From: Lachnospiraceae bacterium
GTDB taxonomy: Bacteria; Bacillota; Clostridia; Lachnospirales; Lachnospiraceae
Assembly (NCBI GenBank): GCA_900769175.1
Contig: CAAGFP010000140.1
Span: 1-6,825 of the forward strand
Length of the DNA stretch: 6,825 nt
Direction: 5' to 3'
Under the pieces are notes generated by a model. The model was not told where the DNA came from. It made no database searches and saw only the letters and a list, made by a program, of their open reading frames with translations. Shown piece by piece: positions 1 to 6,253 of the stretch. Positions within the stretch are counted from its first letter, which is position 1. Each line of letters starts with the position of its first letter. The position numbers and the translations under genes were made by a program.

Positions 1-346
1 ATTCCAATCCGGATAAATAATTAATTATCGGATGTTCTCTTTTTTCCGCTGAAAGGTATGCAAGCAAAGTCTCTTTACACTTTGTTGGATAATATAAACC
101 ATAATTATCCTCCAAATAAATACATAAATGATAAAAATCCAGAACAGACCATGCCCCTTTATATCGTTTCCAGGGAACCTCTCCACAAATATCTATCTGA
201 TTCGTAAGTTCGTTATAAATAATATGTTCAAGGTTCTCATCGTTTCGAAATATCAATTCCATATTAATTCCGGTAGGTAACACTTTTCCGTATGTATTCC
301 GTGCTAATTTATCTTTCCAAGTCAGCATATTATCAGATGTATTCAT
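1..346 (-). CDS. VirE/VapE-family phage replication ATPase, N-terminal part (3' end outside window)
   Basis: The first 115 residues are visible; the frame is still open at base 2 and runs off the window. They begin MNTSDNMLTWKDKLARN and then follow the pattern I know from the N-terminal part of virulence-associated protein E (VirE/VapE) proteins: an 'RNDENLEHIIYNELTNQI' segment, 'GEVPWKR', a Trp plus a YLEDNYGLY segment, then 'HPIINYLSGL', which normally precedes the P-loop ATPase region. Family members are helicase-like NTPases of phages, prophages and phage satellites, acting in replication initiation. The P-loop itself would lie beyond the window, so ATPase activity cannot be judged. The start at 346 is supported by AAGGAG at 354-359, 7 bases upstream. 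The gene overlaps the end of the preceding polymerase-like gene by 14 bases, which suggests translational coupling. There is no room for the primase-like N-terminal domain of longer VirE proteins, so this is the short form, or a primase gene lies elsewhere. Confidence 0.82.
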   Translation of the reverse strand, partial: MNTSDNMLTWKDKLARNTYGKVLPTGINMELIFRNDENLEHIIYNELTNQIDICGEVPWKRYKGAWSVLDFYHLCIYLEDNYGLYYPTKCKETLLAYLSAEKREHPIINYLSGLE

Positions 347-1877
347 AGGCATTCTCCTTGCTAATAATATTTCCGGTCAATGTAATGTCAGATGCCCAAT
401 CCGGAATAAATTCCGTCCAATCCAAGTTTTCTTCAGGCAGAGTATCAAGTTCAACTAACAGATACGAGAAAGCGGCAAATGCCACTTCGACGTTTTTTCT
501 ATGTAAAACCATTAATGCTTCATCCATAAAATCTTTCGTAATATATTTCATAATCTTCTTCAACAATTCTTCCTGTATTAAGGGTTCCTCCAATAACTCT
601 TTATTATGATTAATTTTATGATGATAAATACACAGTTTCTGGATTATATTGGGTTTAACGGAGCAACACAGATAACGGATTGTTCTTCCGGAGGGAAGAA
701 TGACATCAAGATTCTCTTCTCGCTTATGCATGGAAATCTTTCCCAGATTTACTTCTTCTCCTGTCAATAAACAATATACTGCCGCTTTGTAAACCTCCTT
801 TTTAATATCCTTTTTTTTACTCTCTTTGTTTAAAAACGGTAATTCCATGTTATAGATTCCTTCTTCCAGCCAATCTTTGATAAAATGATCAGCCTCAGCG
901 TATTCAAACATTCCTAATTCTGCTCCGGCGCTTGTTATGGCTTTATTCATTAACAACTTTATAATGTCTTCTCTTTCAATTCCGCCTTGACTTAAATAAC
1001 CGTTCTTTGAAGCAAATTTAACCTGATTAAAAAACCTCCAGTTTCCGATTTGCGAATAAATATTATTTAATTTGCTTGCCGAACCTTCCGAACTAATATC
1101 CAGATGATTCTGTAACATATCCATGAATGCTTCATCGTGAATTTTACCCGACAGGATATCTATAATCTCATCATGCGTCAAACCGTCAATAACCTCTTTT
1201 GAGTTGCACAATTCAATCATATTGTTATTACCGCCTATCACTCCGGGCATTATGTTTTTTCTTAATTTAACTATATTCACTTCAACTTCTTTGTCCGTTT
1301 GATTAAGATGAGCCTCTTCCAGTTTCCAAATTCGCTTTCCGTTCATATATCCAATTAACCTGTCACGTATATCCACTAACAAAACAATATGATAATGAAA
1401 ACAATTTAGGTATTCATCCCATTTTGAGGGGTATTCCCAGCTTGTATTTCTGTAGATTTTGCCTTTAAATATATTCGCGGAAAGAAAAAACTTCTGCAGT
1501 TCATAAAGTTTTTTATATTCCTCTTTTTGATTATATTTCATAATTACATACCGATTTGTTAATCCCATATAAGAAACCATAGCGTTAACACTTCTCCAGT
1601 TATGATATGTGATACACATATTCAGAACTTTTGAAAGTACTTTAACGGTATACTCTATATCAAAACAATATTTGATTACTTCCGGATTCATAATGGCTTC
1701 GATAAATTCCAAAGGAATATCCATAGTATGAACTAAATCTATTGTCCTGACTTTATCCCGATTAATCGAATAACTTAAAATTAATGCTTCAAATGAGGCA
1801 TTTCTGATATGGTTCTTAATGCCATTATTTCTGGCAATTTCCGAATAGCTTTCAACATGGATATTAATAACTGACAT
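333..1877 (-). CDS. Degenerate phage family A DNA polymerase homologue, probably catalytically inactive
   Basis: This 514-residue protein aligns by eye with phage family A DNA polymerases of Firmicutes, which are about 640-660 residues long. Residues 5-12 match the DIETYS exonuclease start. Residues 28-86 follow FEILL..Y..D...V..IDL and DP.VIK, residues 125-175 the helical end of the exonuclease domain, residues 361-402 the stretch ending in LPSGR, and residues 445-478 the motif C helix and strand. Residues 492-512 match the usual C-terminus (PPWAPGLPLRADGYE type). Key residues are changed: exonuclease I Asp is His7 (Glu9 kept), the exonuclease II acid is Thr77, exonuclease III Tyr/Asp are Cys159/His163, and HDE of motif C is Phe470-Ser471-Tyr472. 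Motif B around 303-322 lacks its Arg/Lys/Tyr/Gly signature. No motif A is visible, so about 130 residues appear to be missing between 290 and 303. The frame has no internal stop. AAGGGAGG at 1884-1891 fixes the start, 15 bases after the DUF2815 gene. The family relation is fairly sure; loss of activity is inferred from motifs; any new function is unknown. Confidence 0.75.
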   Translation of the reverse strand: MSVINIHVESYSEIARNNGIKNHIRNASFEALILSYSINRDKVRTIDLVHTMDIPLEFIEAIMNPEVIKYCFDIEYTVKVLSKVLNMCITYHNWRSVNAMVSYMGLTNRYVIMKYNQKEEYKKLYELQKFFLSANIFKGKIYRNTSWEYPSKWDEYLNCFHYHIVLLVDIRDRLIGYMNGKRIWKLEEAHLNQTDKEVEVNIVKLRKNIMPGVIGGNNNMIELCNSKEVIDGLTHDEIIDILSGKIHDEAFMDMLQNHLDISSEGSASKLNNIYSQIGNWRFFNQVKFASKNGYLSQGGIEREDIIKLLMNKAITSAGAELGMFEYAEADHFIKDWLEEGIYNMELPFLNKESKKKDIKKEVYKAAVYCLLTGEEVNLGKISMHKREENLDVILPSGRTIRYLCCSVKPNIIQKLCIYHHKINHNKELLEEPLIQEELLKKIMKYITKDFMDEALMVLHRKNVEVAFAAFSYLLVELDTLPEENLDWTEFIPDWASDITLTGNIISKENAYEYI

Positions 1878-1892
1878 AGGCGGCCTCCCTTC

Positions 1893-2426
1893 CTAATCCA
1901 GATAGTCCTCGTTAAGAAAATCTTCTTTTGCAGATACAGTTCCACCAAGGGGGACTCCATCCTCCAGTTTCTGAATATTCCCTAACGCTGCTGCAATTCC
2001 CCTATTCCCATTATAGTTATACGGATAAAATACAATACTTACATTACCGAAACACCCCGAATAAACCAAAGTCTGATTCTCAATCGGATTCACATCTCTA
2101 TCTACAATCTGGGGTTGTTCTTTACTTTTGGCGTTAATGTAAATTGTATTCTGGTATGCAGGGTTATCCGGTTTCTCGATGTCACCGTCATGTATCGGCA
2201 ACCGGAGATTCGGAGGAATCCTTCCCCCCCATTTAGACTGGTAATGCTCTTTTACATATTCTATTGCGTCGTTTATTTTTGATATTGTCTCTTCGTCTGT
2301 TTTGGATATGATTGCGGATATTGAATATTTTTCATTTCCGCCATACTGTGAACCGGGACGCCAGCAGTTTAAATAACCAAATCTACAAGGGATAACCACT
2401 CTAGCTCTGTTTCTTTTTTTACTCAT
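1893..2426 (-). CDS. DUF2815 family phage single-stranded DNA-binding-type protein
   Basis: This 177-residue protein matches the DUF2815 pattern closely and has the family's usual length. From the N-terminus it shows an RVVIPCRFGYLNCWRP beta start, KYSISAIISKTDEETI (34-48), KWGGRIPPNL (65-74), a DGD (80-82), INAKSK (97-102), VYSGCFGNVS (121-130), then FYPYNYNGNRGIAAALGN and IQKLEDG (133-157), and an acidic tail (EDFLNEDYLD). DUF2815 proteins are encoded in phage replication modules next to a family A polymerase and are considered OB-fold-type ssDNA-binding proteins; that role is family knowledge, not shown here. All conserved blocks seem intact, unlike in the polymerase-like gene downstream. 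An in-frame ATG at 2471 would add 15 residues, but it lacks a good ribosome binding site and would overlap the upstream gene. ATG 2426 has AAGGAGG six bases before it and is chosen. It probably shares a transcript with its neighbours. Confidence 0.9.
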   Translation of the reverse strand: MSKKRNRARVVIPCRFGYLNCWRPGSQYGGNEKYSISAIISKTDEETISKINDAIEYVKEHYQSKWGGRIPPNLRLPIHDGDIEKPDNPAYQNTIYINAKSKEQPQIVDRDVNPIENQTLVYSGCFGNVSIVFYPYNYNGNRGIAAALGNIQKLEDGVPLGGTVSAKEDFLNEDYLD

Positions 2427-2432
2427 ATCTTT

Positions 2433-2439
2433 CCTCCTT
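2433..2439 (-). promoter_or_regulatory. Ribosome binding site deciding the DUF2815 start
   Basis: AAGGAGG on the minus strand lies 6 bases before ATG 2426 and just after the stop of the 98-residue gene (2443-2445). It supports the internal start at 2426 over the longer frame from 2471. Confidence 0.85.
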
Positions 2440-2442
2440 GAT

Positions 2443-2739
2443 TTACAACTGTTTTGCCTGTTCGTATACATCCTTATATTTATCCTGAGGCAAATCCGAT
2501 AGTTTCTTTACACCAAATGAATTAAGTAACTTTCTGATTTCTTCTCCTTTTCCCTGCCTGGTTTTTACAACAAGAAGTTCCTTTATTTCTTCCCTGCTAA
2601 GGCAGGATTCCTGCAAGTAATCGTTGACAACTACTTTACTTTCCACTCCGGAGGGGTTGTCGGATAACGATCTGATTCCACACAATGCCATCTGAAGTCC
2701 CTTCTCAATTAATTCCAAAGCTCTTTTATCGTTATCCAT
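2443..2739 (-). CDS. Small phage replication-module protein (helical, 98 residues)
   Basis: The protein has two parts. Residues 1-30 form a short amphipathic helix region (RALELIEKGLQMALCGIRSL). Residues 48-98 contain a helical domain, EEIKELLVVKTRQGKGEEIRKLLNSFGVKKLSDLPQDKYKDVYEQAKQL in outline: a helix, a 'QGKGEEIRKLL' turn-helix, 'G.KKLSDLP' and a final helix. This C-terminal pattern (AKAGK.EEV..LL...GAKKLS.I....Y..LL..A) is common in small proteins at the start of Firmicute phage replication and recombination modules, often left as hypothetical or misnamed as an rRNA biogenesis protein. Its biochemical role is not known to me. AGAGGGG at 2747-2753, 7 bases before ATG 2739, is an acceptable ribosome binding site. 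The gene ends 16 bases before DUF2815 and is the first gene of the operon. In related modules a DUF2800 nuclease usually follows it; that gene is absent here. Confidence 0.7.
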   Translation of the reverse strand: MDNDKRALELIEKGLQMALCGIRSLSDNPSGVESKVVVNDYLQESCLSREEIKELLVVKTRQGKGEEIRKLLNSFGVKKLSDLPQDKYKDVYEQAKQL

Positions 2740-2802
2740 ACCATTACCCCTCTTTCTTTATTTAGAATATCTTAATGTATCCGACTTGGTTTCCCGATTA
2801 TT

Positions 2803-2817
2803 GTGAGTATTACTCAC
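2803..2817. promoter_or_regulatory. Perfect 15-base palindrome, possible operator
   Basis: GTGAGTA-T-TACTCAC is a perfect inverted repeat with 7-base arms around one central base. It covers the stop codon of the secreted hydrolase gene (2814-2816) and lies 64 bases upstream of the first gene of the phage-type operon. No T-run follows it on either strand, so it is not a terminator. Its compact symmetry is what a dimeric repressor operator looks like. I see no convincing -35/-10 pair in 2740-2802, so a regulatory role is only a guess; it could be a chance palindrome. Confidence 0.35.
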
Positions 2818-4013
2818 GATCCATATCTTCTCCATCTTGAACTCTTTGCCGGAAAAACAACCACGGTTATTTTTGTTTCGGCAATCAGATTTCCATTTCC
2901 GTCTGTAAACTTGTATTTCAGTTCAGACTCCCCAGGTTCCAACGCCTTAATGTGTACTGCTAATGAATCAATACGACATTCACCATAAGATATTTCTGCT
3001 ACCGAATCATTTGATATATCCGGCCAGATGGTAGTAGCGCCATATTGTGCGCAATTAAAATCTATGGACAAATCAACCGTTTCTCCTGCGCTTAATATTA
3101 CCCGGTTTAAGGATGGATTTGCGTATGCCTGATTGATGTTTACTTTCTTTGATGCCAGTAGCACGCTTTCGCCATTTGTCCCCGAATAATTCATGGCATA
3201 AACATTCACGATGTAGGTGCCATATAATTCAGGTGAAATGTCAATGTATTCGGAAATGCCATGATTTTTTCCTGTATGATAGGCTTCGTCTACATCCGGT
3301 CTTGAACTGTCTGCCATGACTTTAAAAGTTTTTACGATTTCATTTGACTCGACGTCCAACAGTTGAATTTGTACCTTAAGGTTCGCGTTTTCCTTGTCGT
3401 AATCAAAACACCAGCCTTCGACAATAAGTTGTCCTTTGTGATTCGAGCCGAGATTATCGATATACCCGATGGGGTCGTGAGACTCATCAAATGTATAAAT
3501 GTAGACGGAATCTACTTTTCCATGGCAATACCAGCATGTATCCGAGTACTGATAAGGTTTTGAAGCATTGTTTGCACTGTTATGGGAATAGCAATATAAC
3601 AATCCGTCGTCAGAGATGCTTGAAACCAAGACCGTATGTATAAAAGGGAGACTCGTACAGTCTTTACAATGAAAGAAAACGACCGATCCGGGTTTTACTG
3701 AGTCCCGATAGTCAGAGACACATATTTTCCCACCTGAATAAGGGACAATCACCTCTGTTCCGAGATCCGAATTAATCAACTGCTCTCTTAAGTTACTGGA
3801 TGATCTGCTCCAGCAATCGATTCCGCCGGCATCCAGACAATCCGAGACGAATTCTGCGCATTTCCCTTTTTTTGAATTCCAATTGTTCTCAGCAAAGGTC
3901 AATGCAGCGGCACTGTCGTATGTTGTTTTTGCCATAACGCTTATCGAGCTGCAAATACAAATCAGTGTTGCTACCAACGGGACAATGATCCCAGGAAATG
4001 TTTTGTTTCTCAT
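2814..4013 (-). CDS. Secreted amidase-like (cysteine hydrolase) protein with Big-like C-terminal domain
   Basis: This is a 399-residue exported protein. Residues 1-28 are a signal peptide (Arg/Lys start, hydrophobic core, cleavage likely after VMA). Residues 32-175 form an amidase_6 or NlpC/P60-like domain: YDSAAALTFAENNWN, then GKCAEFVSDCLDAGGI with probable nucleophile Cys52, KPGSVVFF (107-114), IHTVLV with probable catalytic His126, and a YSHNSANNA segment (142-150). CKDC (116-119) and CWYC (160-163) form a cysteine quartet that could bind zinc or form disulfides. Residues 182-292 carry the beta module often seen in clostridial surface proteins (GQLIVEGWCFDYD, RPDVDEAYHTGKNHG, VNVYAMN). 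Residues 300-386 resemble a bacterial Ig-like (Big) domain. The likely role is cutting or binding peptides or cell-wall material outside the cell; the substrate is unknown. No sorting signal is visible. AAAGGAGG at 4022-4029 is 8 bases before ATG 4013. It looks richer in GC than the Sel1-like gene upstream. No terminator separates it from the phage operon. Confidence 0.78.
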   Translation of the reverse strand: MRNKTFPGIIVPLVATLICICSSISVMAKTTYDSAAALTFAENNWNSKKGKCAEFVSDCLDAGGIDCWSRSSSNLREQLINSDLGTEVIVPYSGGKICVSDYRDSVKPGSVVFFHCKDCTSLPFIHTVLVSSISDDGLLYCYSHNSANNASKPYQYSDTCWYCHGKVDSVYIYTFDESHDPIGYIDNLGSNHKGQLIVEGWCFDYDKENANLKVQIQLLDVESNEIVKTFKVMADSSRPDVDEAYHTGKNHGISEYIDISPELYGTYIVNVYAMNYSGTNGESVLLASKKVNINQAYANPSLNRVILSAGETVDLSIDFNCAQYGATTIWPDISNDSVAEISYGECRIDSLAVHIKALEPGESELKYKFTDGNGNLIAETKITVVVFPAKSSRWRRYGS

Positions 4014-4037
4014 GATTTAATCCTCCTTTTCTCCTAC

Positions 4038-4055
4038 TCAATCTTTTACGGCCAT
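4038..4055 (-). other. Possible five-codon leader reading frame (MAVKD) before the hydrolase gene
   Basis: On the minus strand GGAGGAGG (4064-4071) is followed after 8 bases by ATG GCC GTA AAA GAT TGA. The stop at 4038-4040 lies 24 bases before the hydrolase start, which has its own AAAGGAGG. The result is two strong ribosome binding sites in tandem, the first serving only a five-residue frame. It could act as a minicistron affecting translation of the hydrolase, or be chance in a purine-rich leader. No product function is implied. Confidence 0.35.
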
Positions 4056-4110
4056 CCGGTGTTCCTCCTCCTTTCCGATTTATTTGCCGTATTCGGATGA
4101 AAAACTACCT

Positions 4111-4126
4111 GATGTAATTTCACATC
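4111..4126. repeat. Small inverted repeat GATGT-N6-ACATC, possible operator
   Basis: Two perfect 5-base arms are separated by 6 bases, 11 bases downstream of the proposed -10 of the hydrolase promoter. The position would suit a repressor site, but the arms are short and the assignment is weak. Confidence 0.25.
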
Positions 4127-4136
4127 CTTTAATTAA

Positions 4137-4165
4137 AGTATAATTTGTTAATTTTCTTATCACAT
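4137..4165 (-). promoter_or_regulatory. Possible promoter of the hydrolase gene
   Basis: On the minus strand TATACT (4137-4142) is a good -10 match. The -35 with a 17-base spacer would be ATGTGA (4160-4165), which matches only three positions of TTGACA. The surroundings are very AT-rich. It would give a leader of more than 110 bases containing the short MAVKD frame. Confidence 0.3.
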
Positions 4166-4253
4166 AATACTAAAGCAAACTAAAAAATAATTTTTTTAAC
4201 AAATATTCCTCAGAGAATTAATTGAAATTAACATTTTCCTCATAAAAATAAAC

Positions 4254-4303
4254 AAAAAAAAGAACCACATAAGTACAATTAACAATACCTATATGGTTCT
4301 TTT
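4254..4303 (-). terminator. Rho-independent terminator of the Sel1-like gene
   Basis: Arms at 4259-4271 and 4290-4302 pair over 13 positions (one is G-U in the minus-strand RNA), extendable by one pair, with an 18-base loop. On the minus strand the stem runs into a T-run of up to eight bases (complement of 4254-4261). It begins 20 bases after the stop codon at 4323. Some T-richness on the other side could allow weak plus-strand termination, but no plus-strand gene is present. Confidence 0.85.
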
Positions 4304-4322
4304 ATTATTAATTTGTTTTATA

Positions 4323-6080
4323 TTATGCTATTTGCTTTTGATTTAAAAATTCTATCCGTTCACATACTTTTTTTAACGTATTTACATCCATTATTCTCAA
4401 TGCATATAACTGATTCAATGCATGATTTAAATATATGCGTTCCTCCTTTAAGTTAACCGAAAAACGTTTTGCATATTCAAAAGTAGCCAATGCGCATCCA
4501 TTTTCTGAGGCTTTTTTTAATAGTCTCTTTTGCTCTTCGCCTTTATAAAAATGAATCGCAAGCGGGCAATATGCAATATAATAATTCAATTCTTTTGCAA
4601 TCAGAAGTTTTTCTTCCGCTTTTTTTAATTCACCTTTTGCAATATACTCTTCAGCCAGCATATACAAAGCCCATGGATTCATTAACTCTGCGGAACGCTC
4701 CAGAAAATATGTTGCACTCAAGCCTTGCGGAAATCCTATCCTTTGCTGCAAATCATCAAACATTTTACTTATATATTCATTATTACGATTCTGAATAATG
4801 AAATTAGCTATAATATTATTTCCGTAAAGCCAATTCATTTCAGATGCTTTATATGCCCAAATTAATCCTTCGGCAAAACATTGCACAGCTTCATTATAAG
4901 TAATTGCCTCACTTTCATATTTTTCTTGAGTATCCTTTAATATCATTTTTGCCTTACTGTTATAAGCAGGTGCATATTCGCCTGCGAGATTAAAATACTC
5001 CATTGCCTTCTTATTAATATCATACTTGTTATTATCCCATGATGTATATTTTTCTGCCAGCATATGCCCCATATTCCAACAAGCAGGCGCATATGGTTCT
5101 TCCGACATATAAATTGCCTTCTGATACAAATCCGCCGCCTTACGATAATCGGGTTCTATTTCGAAAGAGAATATTTCTCCCGCTCTGAATTTAGCGCCGG
5201 AAAAGAATAAATTTCCAAGTTCTGTTGCAGCAATGCTATTTACGGTCGCATATTTTTGACATACATGGAACCAATCCATTGTAGTCCTATCATAAATATC
5301 AACATAATTAAAGTATTCTTTTCTCATTAAATCAATGTTACTCATATACTTATTATCATCTTTGTATTCAAGTTGACTAAGTACATCATCAAAATCTTCA
5401 CTTTCGTAATGTTTGAAAATAATCTCAAATATAATCCTTGCTAAAGCACGTGTATCGCCAACTTTATCGTCTAATTCTTCAAGCAAATGAGAGCATTCTT
5501 TACAATTACTTTTTAGTTTCCAGAAAATAACATTAGAAGCGTAAGAATTTAATTGATAATATTCAATAAAATCTGTTTCCTTGTCAACCATCTCATTTTT
5601 TCTTACCGTATTCTCTCCACAATATTGAACAAAAAAATACTGAAGGATCCAAAAAATCCTGTGAACAAAAACATTAGAATTATCGGAATTTCGCCTATAT
5701 TCCTTTCTCCATTCCTGCATTGCCTTACGTTTCCCGGTCATAATATCGCTAACCGATGTTTTTAATGAATCTGAATTCCTCAAATCCAGATAATAATTGA
5801 TCTTTTTTCCATTTTTATAAGTAATGTCAGGATTTCTAGTCAGAAAACGAACCATCTCGGAATGTAATTTCTCAAATTCATCTGTATTTTTATTTTCCCA
5901 AACACTTTTCACATAATTCTTCATATCTAGTAAGAGACCATTAATTACATTATTCTGGTTGGAAACTAATGCAACTAAAGCTTGATACATAATAGTCTGA
6001 TTTGGGAATATTTTTATATCTGACATGGCAATTGCTAATGCAAGCTGTTTTAACTTAGTGATTTCTTTTTCTCTCTTCAT
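4323..6080 (-). CDS. Sel1/TPR-like helical repeat protein of unknown function
   Basis: This 585-residue, apparently cytoplasmic protein has no signal peptide or membrane segment. The C-terminal half looks like Sel1-like/TPR repeats: residues 283-325 (ATELGNLFFSGAKF, then DYRKAADLYQKAI), 331-370 (APACWNMGHMLAEKY, AMEYFNLAGEYA), 455-500 (ATYFLERSAELMNPWALYMLAEEYIAKGELKKAEEKLLIAKEL) and 503-545 (AYCPLAIHFYKG, LLKKASENGCALATFEYAKRF). Such repeats make helical scaffolds for protein-protein contacts. Residues 1-280 are also largely helical, with a basic stretch KRKAMQEWRKEYRR at 117-130, but I do not recognise a domain there; a CKEC at 193-196 is isolated. ATG 6080 has only a weak GGAAG four bases upstream and a GAGG further away. 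The gene lies between two terminators and is probably transcribed alone. Its base composition looks more AT-rich than the hydrolase gene. The repeat class is fairly sure; the function is unknown. Confidence 0.72.
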   Translation of the reverse strand: MKREKEITKLKQLALAIAMSDIKIFPNQTIMYQALVALVSNQNNVINGLLLDMKNYVKSVWENKNTDEFEKLHSEMVRFLTRNPDITYKNGKKINYYLDLRNSDSLKTSVSDIMTGKRKAMQEWRKEYRRNSDNSNVFVHRIFWILQYFFVQYCGENTVRKNEMVDKETDFIEYYQLNSYASNVIFWKLKSNCKECSHLLEELDDKVGDTRALARIIFEIIFKHYESEDFDDVLSQLEYKDDNKYMSNIDLMRKEYFNYVDIYDRTTMDWFHVCQKYATVNSIAATELGNLFFSGAKFRAGEIFSFEIEPDYRKAADLYQKAIYMSEEPYAPACWNMGHMLAEKYTSWDNNKYDINKKAMEYFNLAGEYAPAYNSKAKMILKDTQEKYESEAITYNEAVQCFAEGLIWAYKASEMNWLYGNNIIANFIIQNRNNEYISKMFDDLQQRIGFPQGLSATYFLERSAELMNPWALYMLAEEYIAKGELKKAEEKLLIAKELNYYIAYCPLAIHFYKGEEQKRLLKKASENGCALATFEYAKRFSVNLKEERIYLNHALNQLYALRIMDVNTLKKVCERIEFLNQKQIA

Positions 6081-6116
6081 TTTCTTCCGTTTTACCTCGT
6101 ATTCCTTTATTCATTG

Positions 6117-6153
6117 AAAAAAGGGAATGAAACATATAAAAGTTCCATTCCCT
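6117..6153 (-). terminator. Rho-independent terminator of the lipoprotein gene
   Basis: Arms at 6123-6133 and 6142-6152 pair over 11 positions (one G-U in the minus-strand RNA) around an 8-base loop. On the minus strand they are followed directly by six Ts (complement of 6117-6122). The terminator ends 36 bases before the Sel1-like start codon, separating the two transcription units; the promoter of the Sel1-like gene must lie within or very near it. Confidence 0.85.
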
Positions 6154-6187
6154 AATATAAAATAATTATTGTTGCCTTGTTTTATAT

Positions 6188-6215
6188 ATTATCAGCCGGA
6201 TGCGGCTTGGATAAT
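6188..6215. other. Stem-loop in the 3' untranslated region of the lipoprotein gene
   Basis: ATTATC-AGCCG (6188-6198) pairs with CGGCT-GATAAT (6203-6207 and 6210-6215) around a GATG loop, with a two-base bulge at 6208-6209. It has no T-run on either side, so it is not a classical terminator. It may be an RNA-stabilising or processing hairpin, or the remains of one. Confidence 0.4.
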
Positions 6216-6253
6216 GAATTAGTTATTTAGAGATATTGCATCTTCAGCGTCTC

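Larger units (their letters stand above)
4014..4322. other. AT-rich intergenic region between the Sel1-like and hydrolase genes
   Basis: This 309-base spacer holds the terminator of the upstream gene (4254-4303), a long AT-rich tract (about 4127-4253) with a possible promoter, a small inverted repeat (4111-4126), a short leader reading frame (4038-4055) and the hydrolase ribosome binding site (4022-4029). No other gene is visible on either strand. Confidence 0.7.

Noticed and set aside
358..609. Plus-strand open frame of 83 codons
   Set aside because: It lies opposite the polymerase-like gene, has no ribosome binding site and no recognisable protein; it is a shadow frame.
333..1877. Calling the polymerase-like gene a pseudogene
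   Set aside because: The frame is complete, has a strong ribosome binding site and correct coupling to both neighbours; only catalytic motifs are lost, so it is listed as a gene with that caveat.
2427..2471. Longer start for the DUF2815 gene (adds MYTNRQNSCKSRRKD)
   Set aside because: The extension overlaps the upstream gene and lacks a good ribosome binding site, while ATG 2426 has AAGGAGG at ideal spacing and gives the family's usual N-terminus.
4259..4302. Inverted repeat considered as an att site or transposon end
   Set aside because: It has a loop, a T-run and sits just after a stop codon, which a terminator explains fully; no flanking duplication or transposase is seen.
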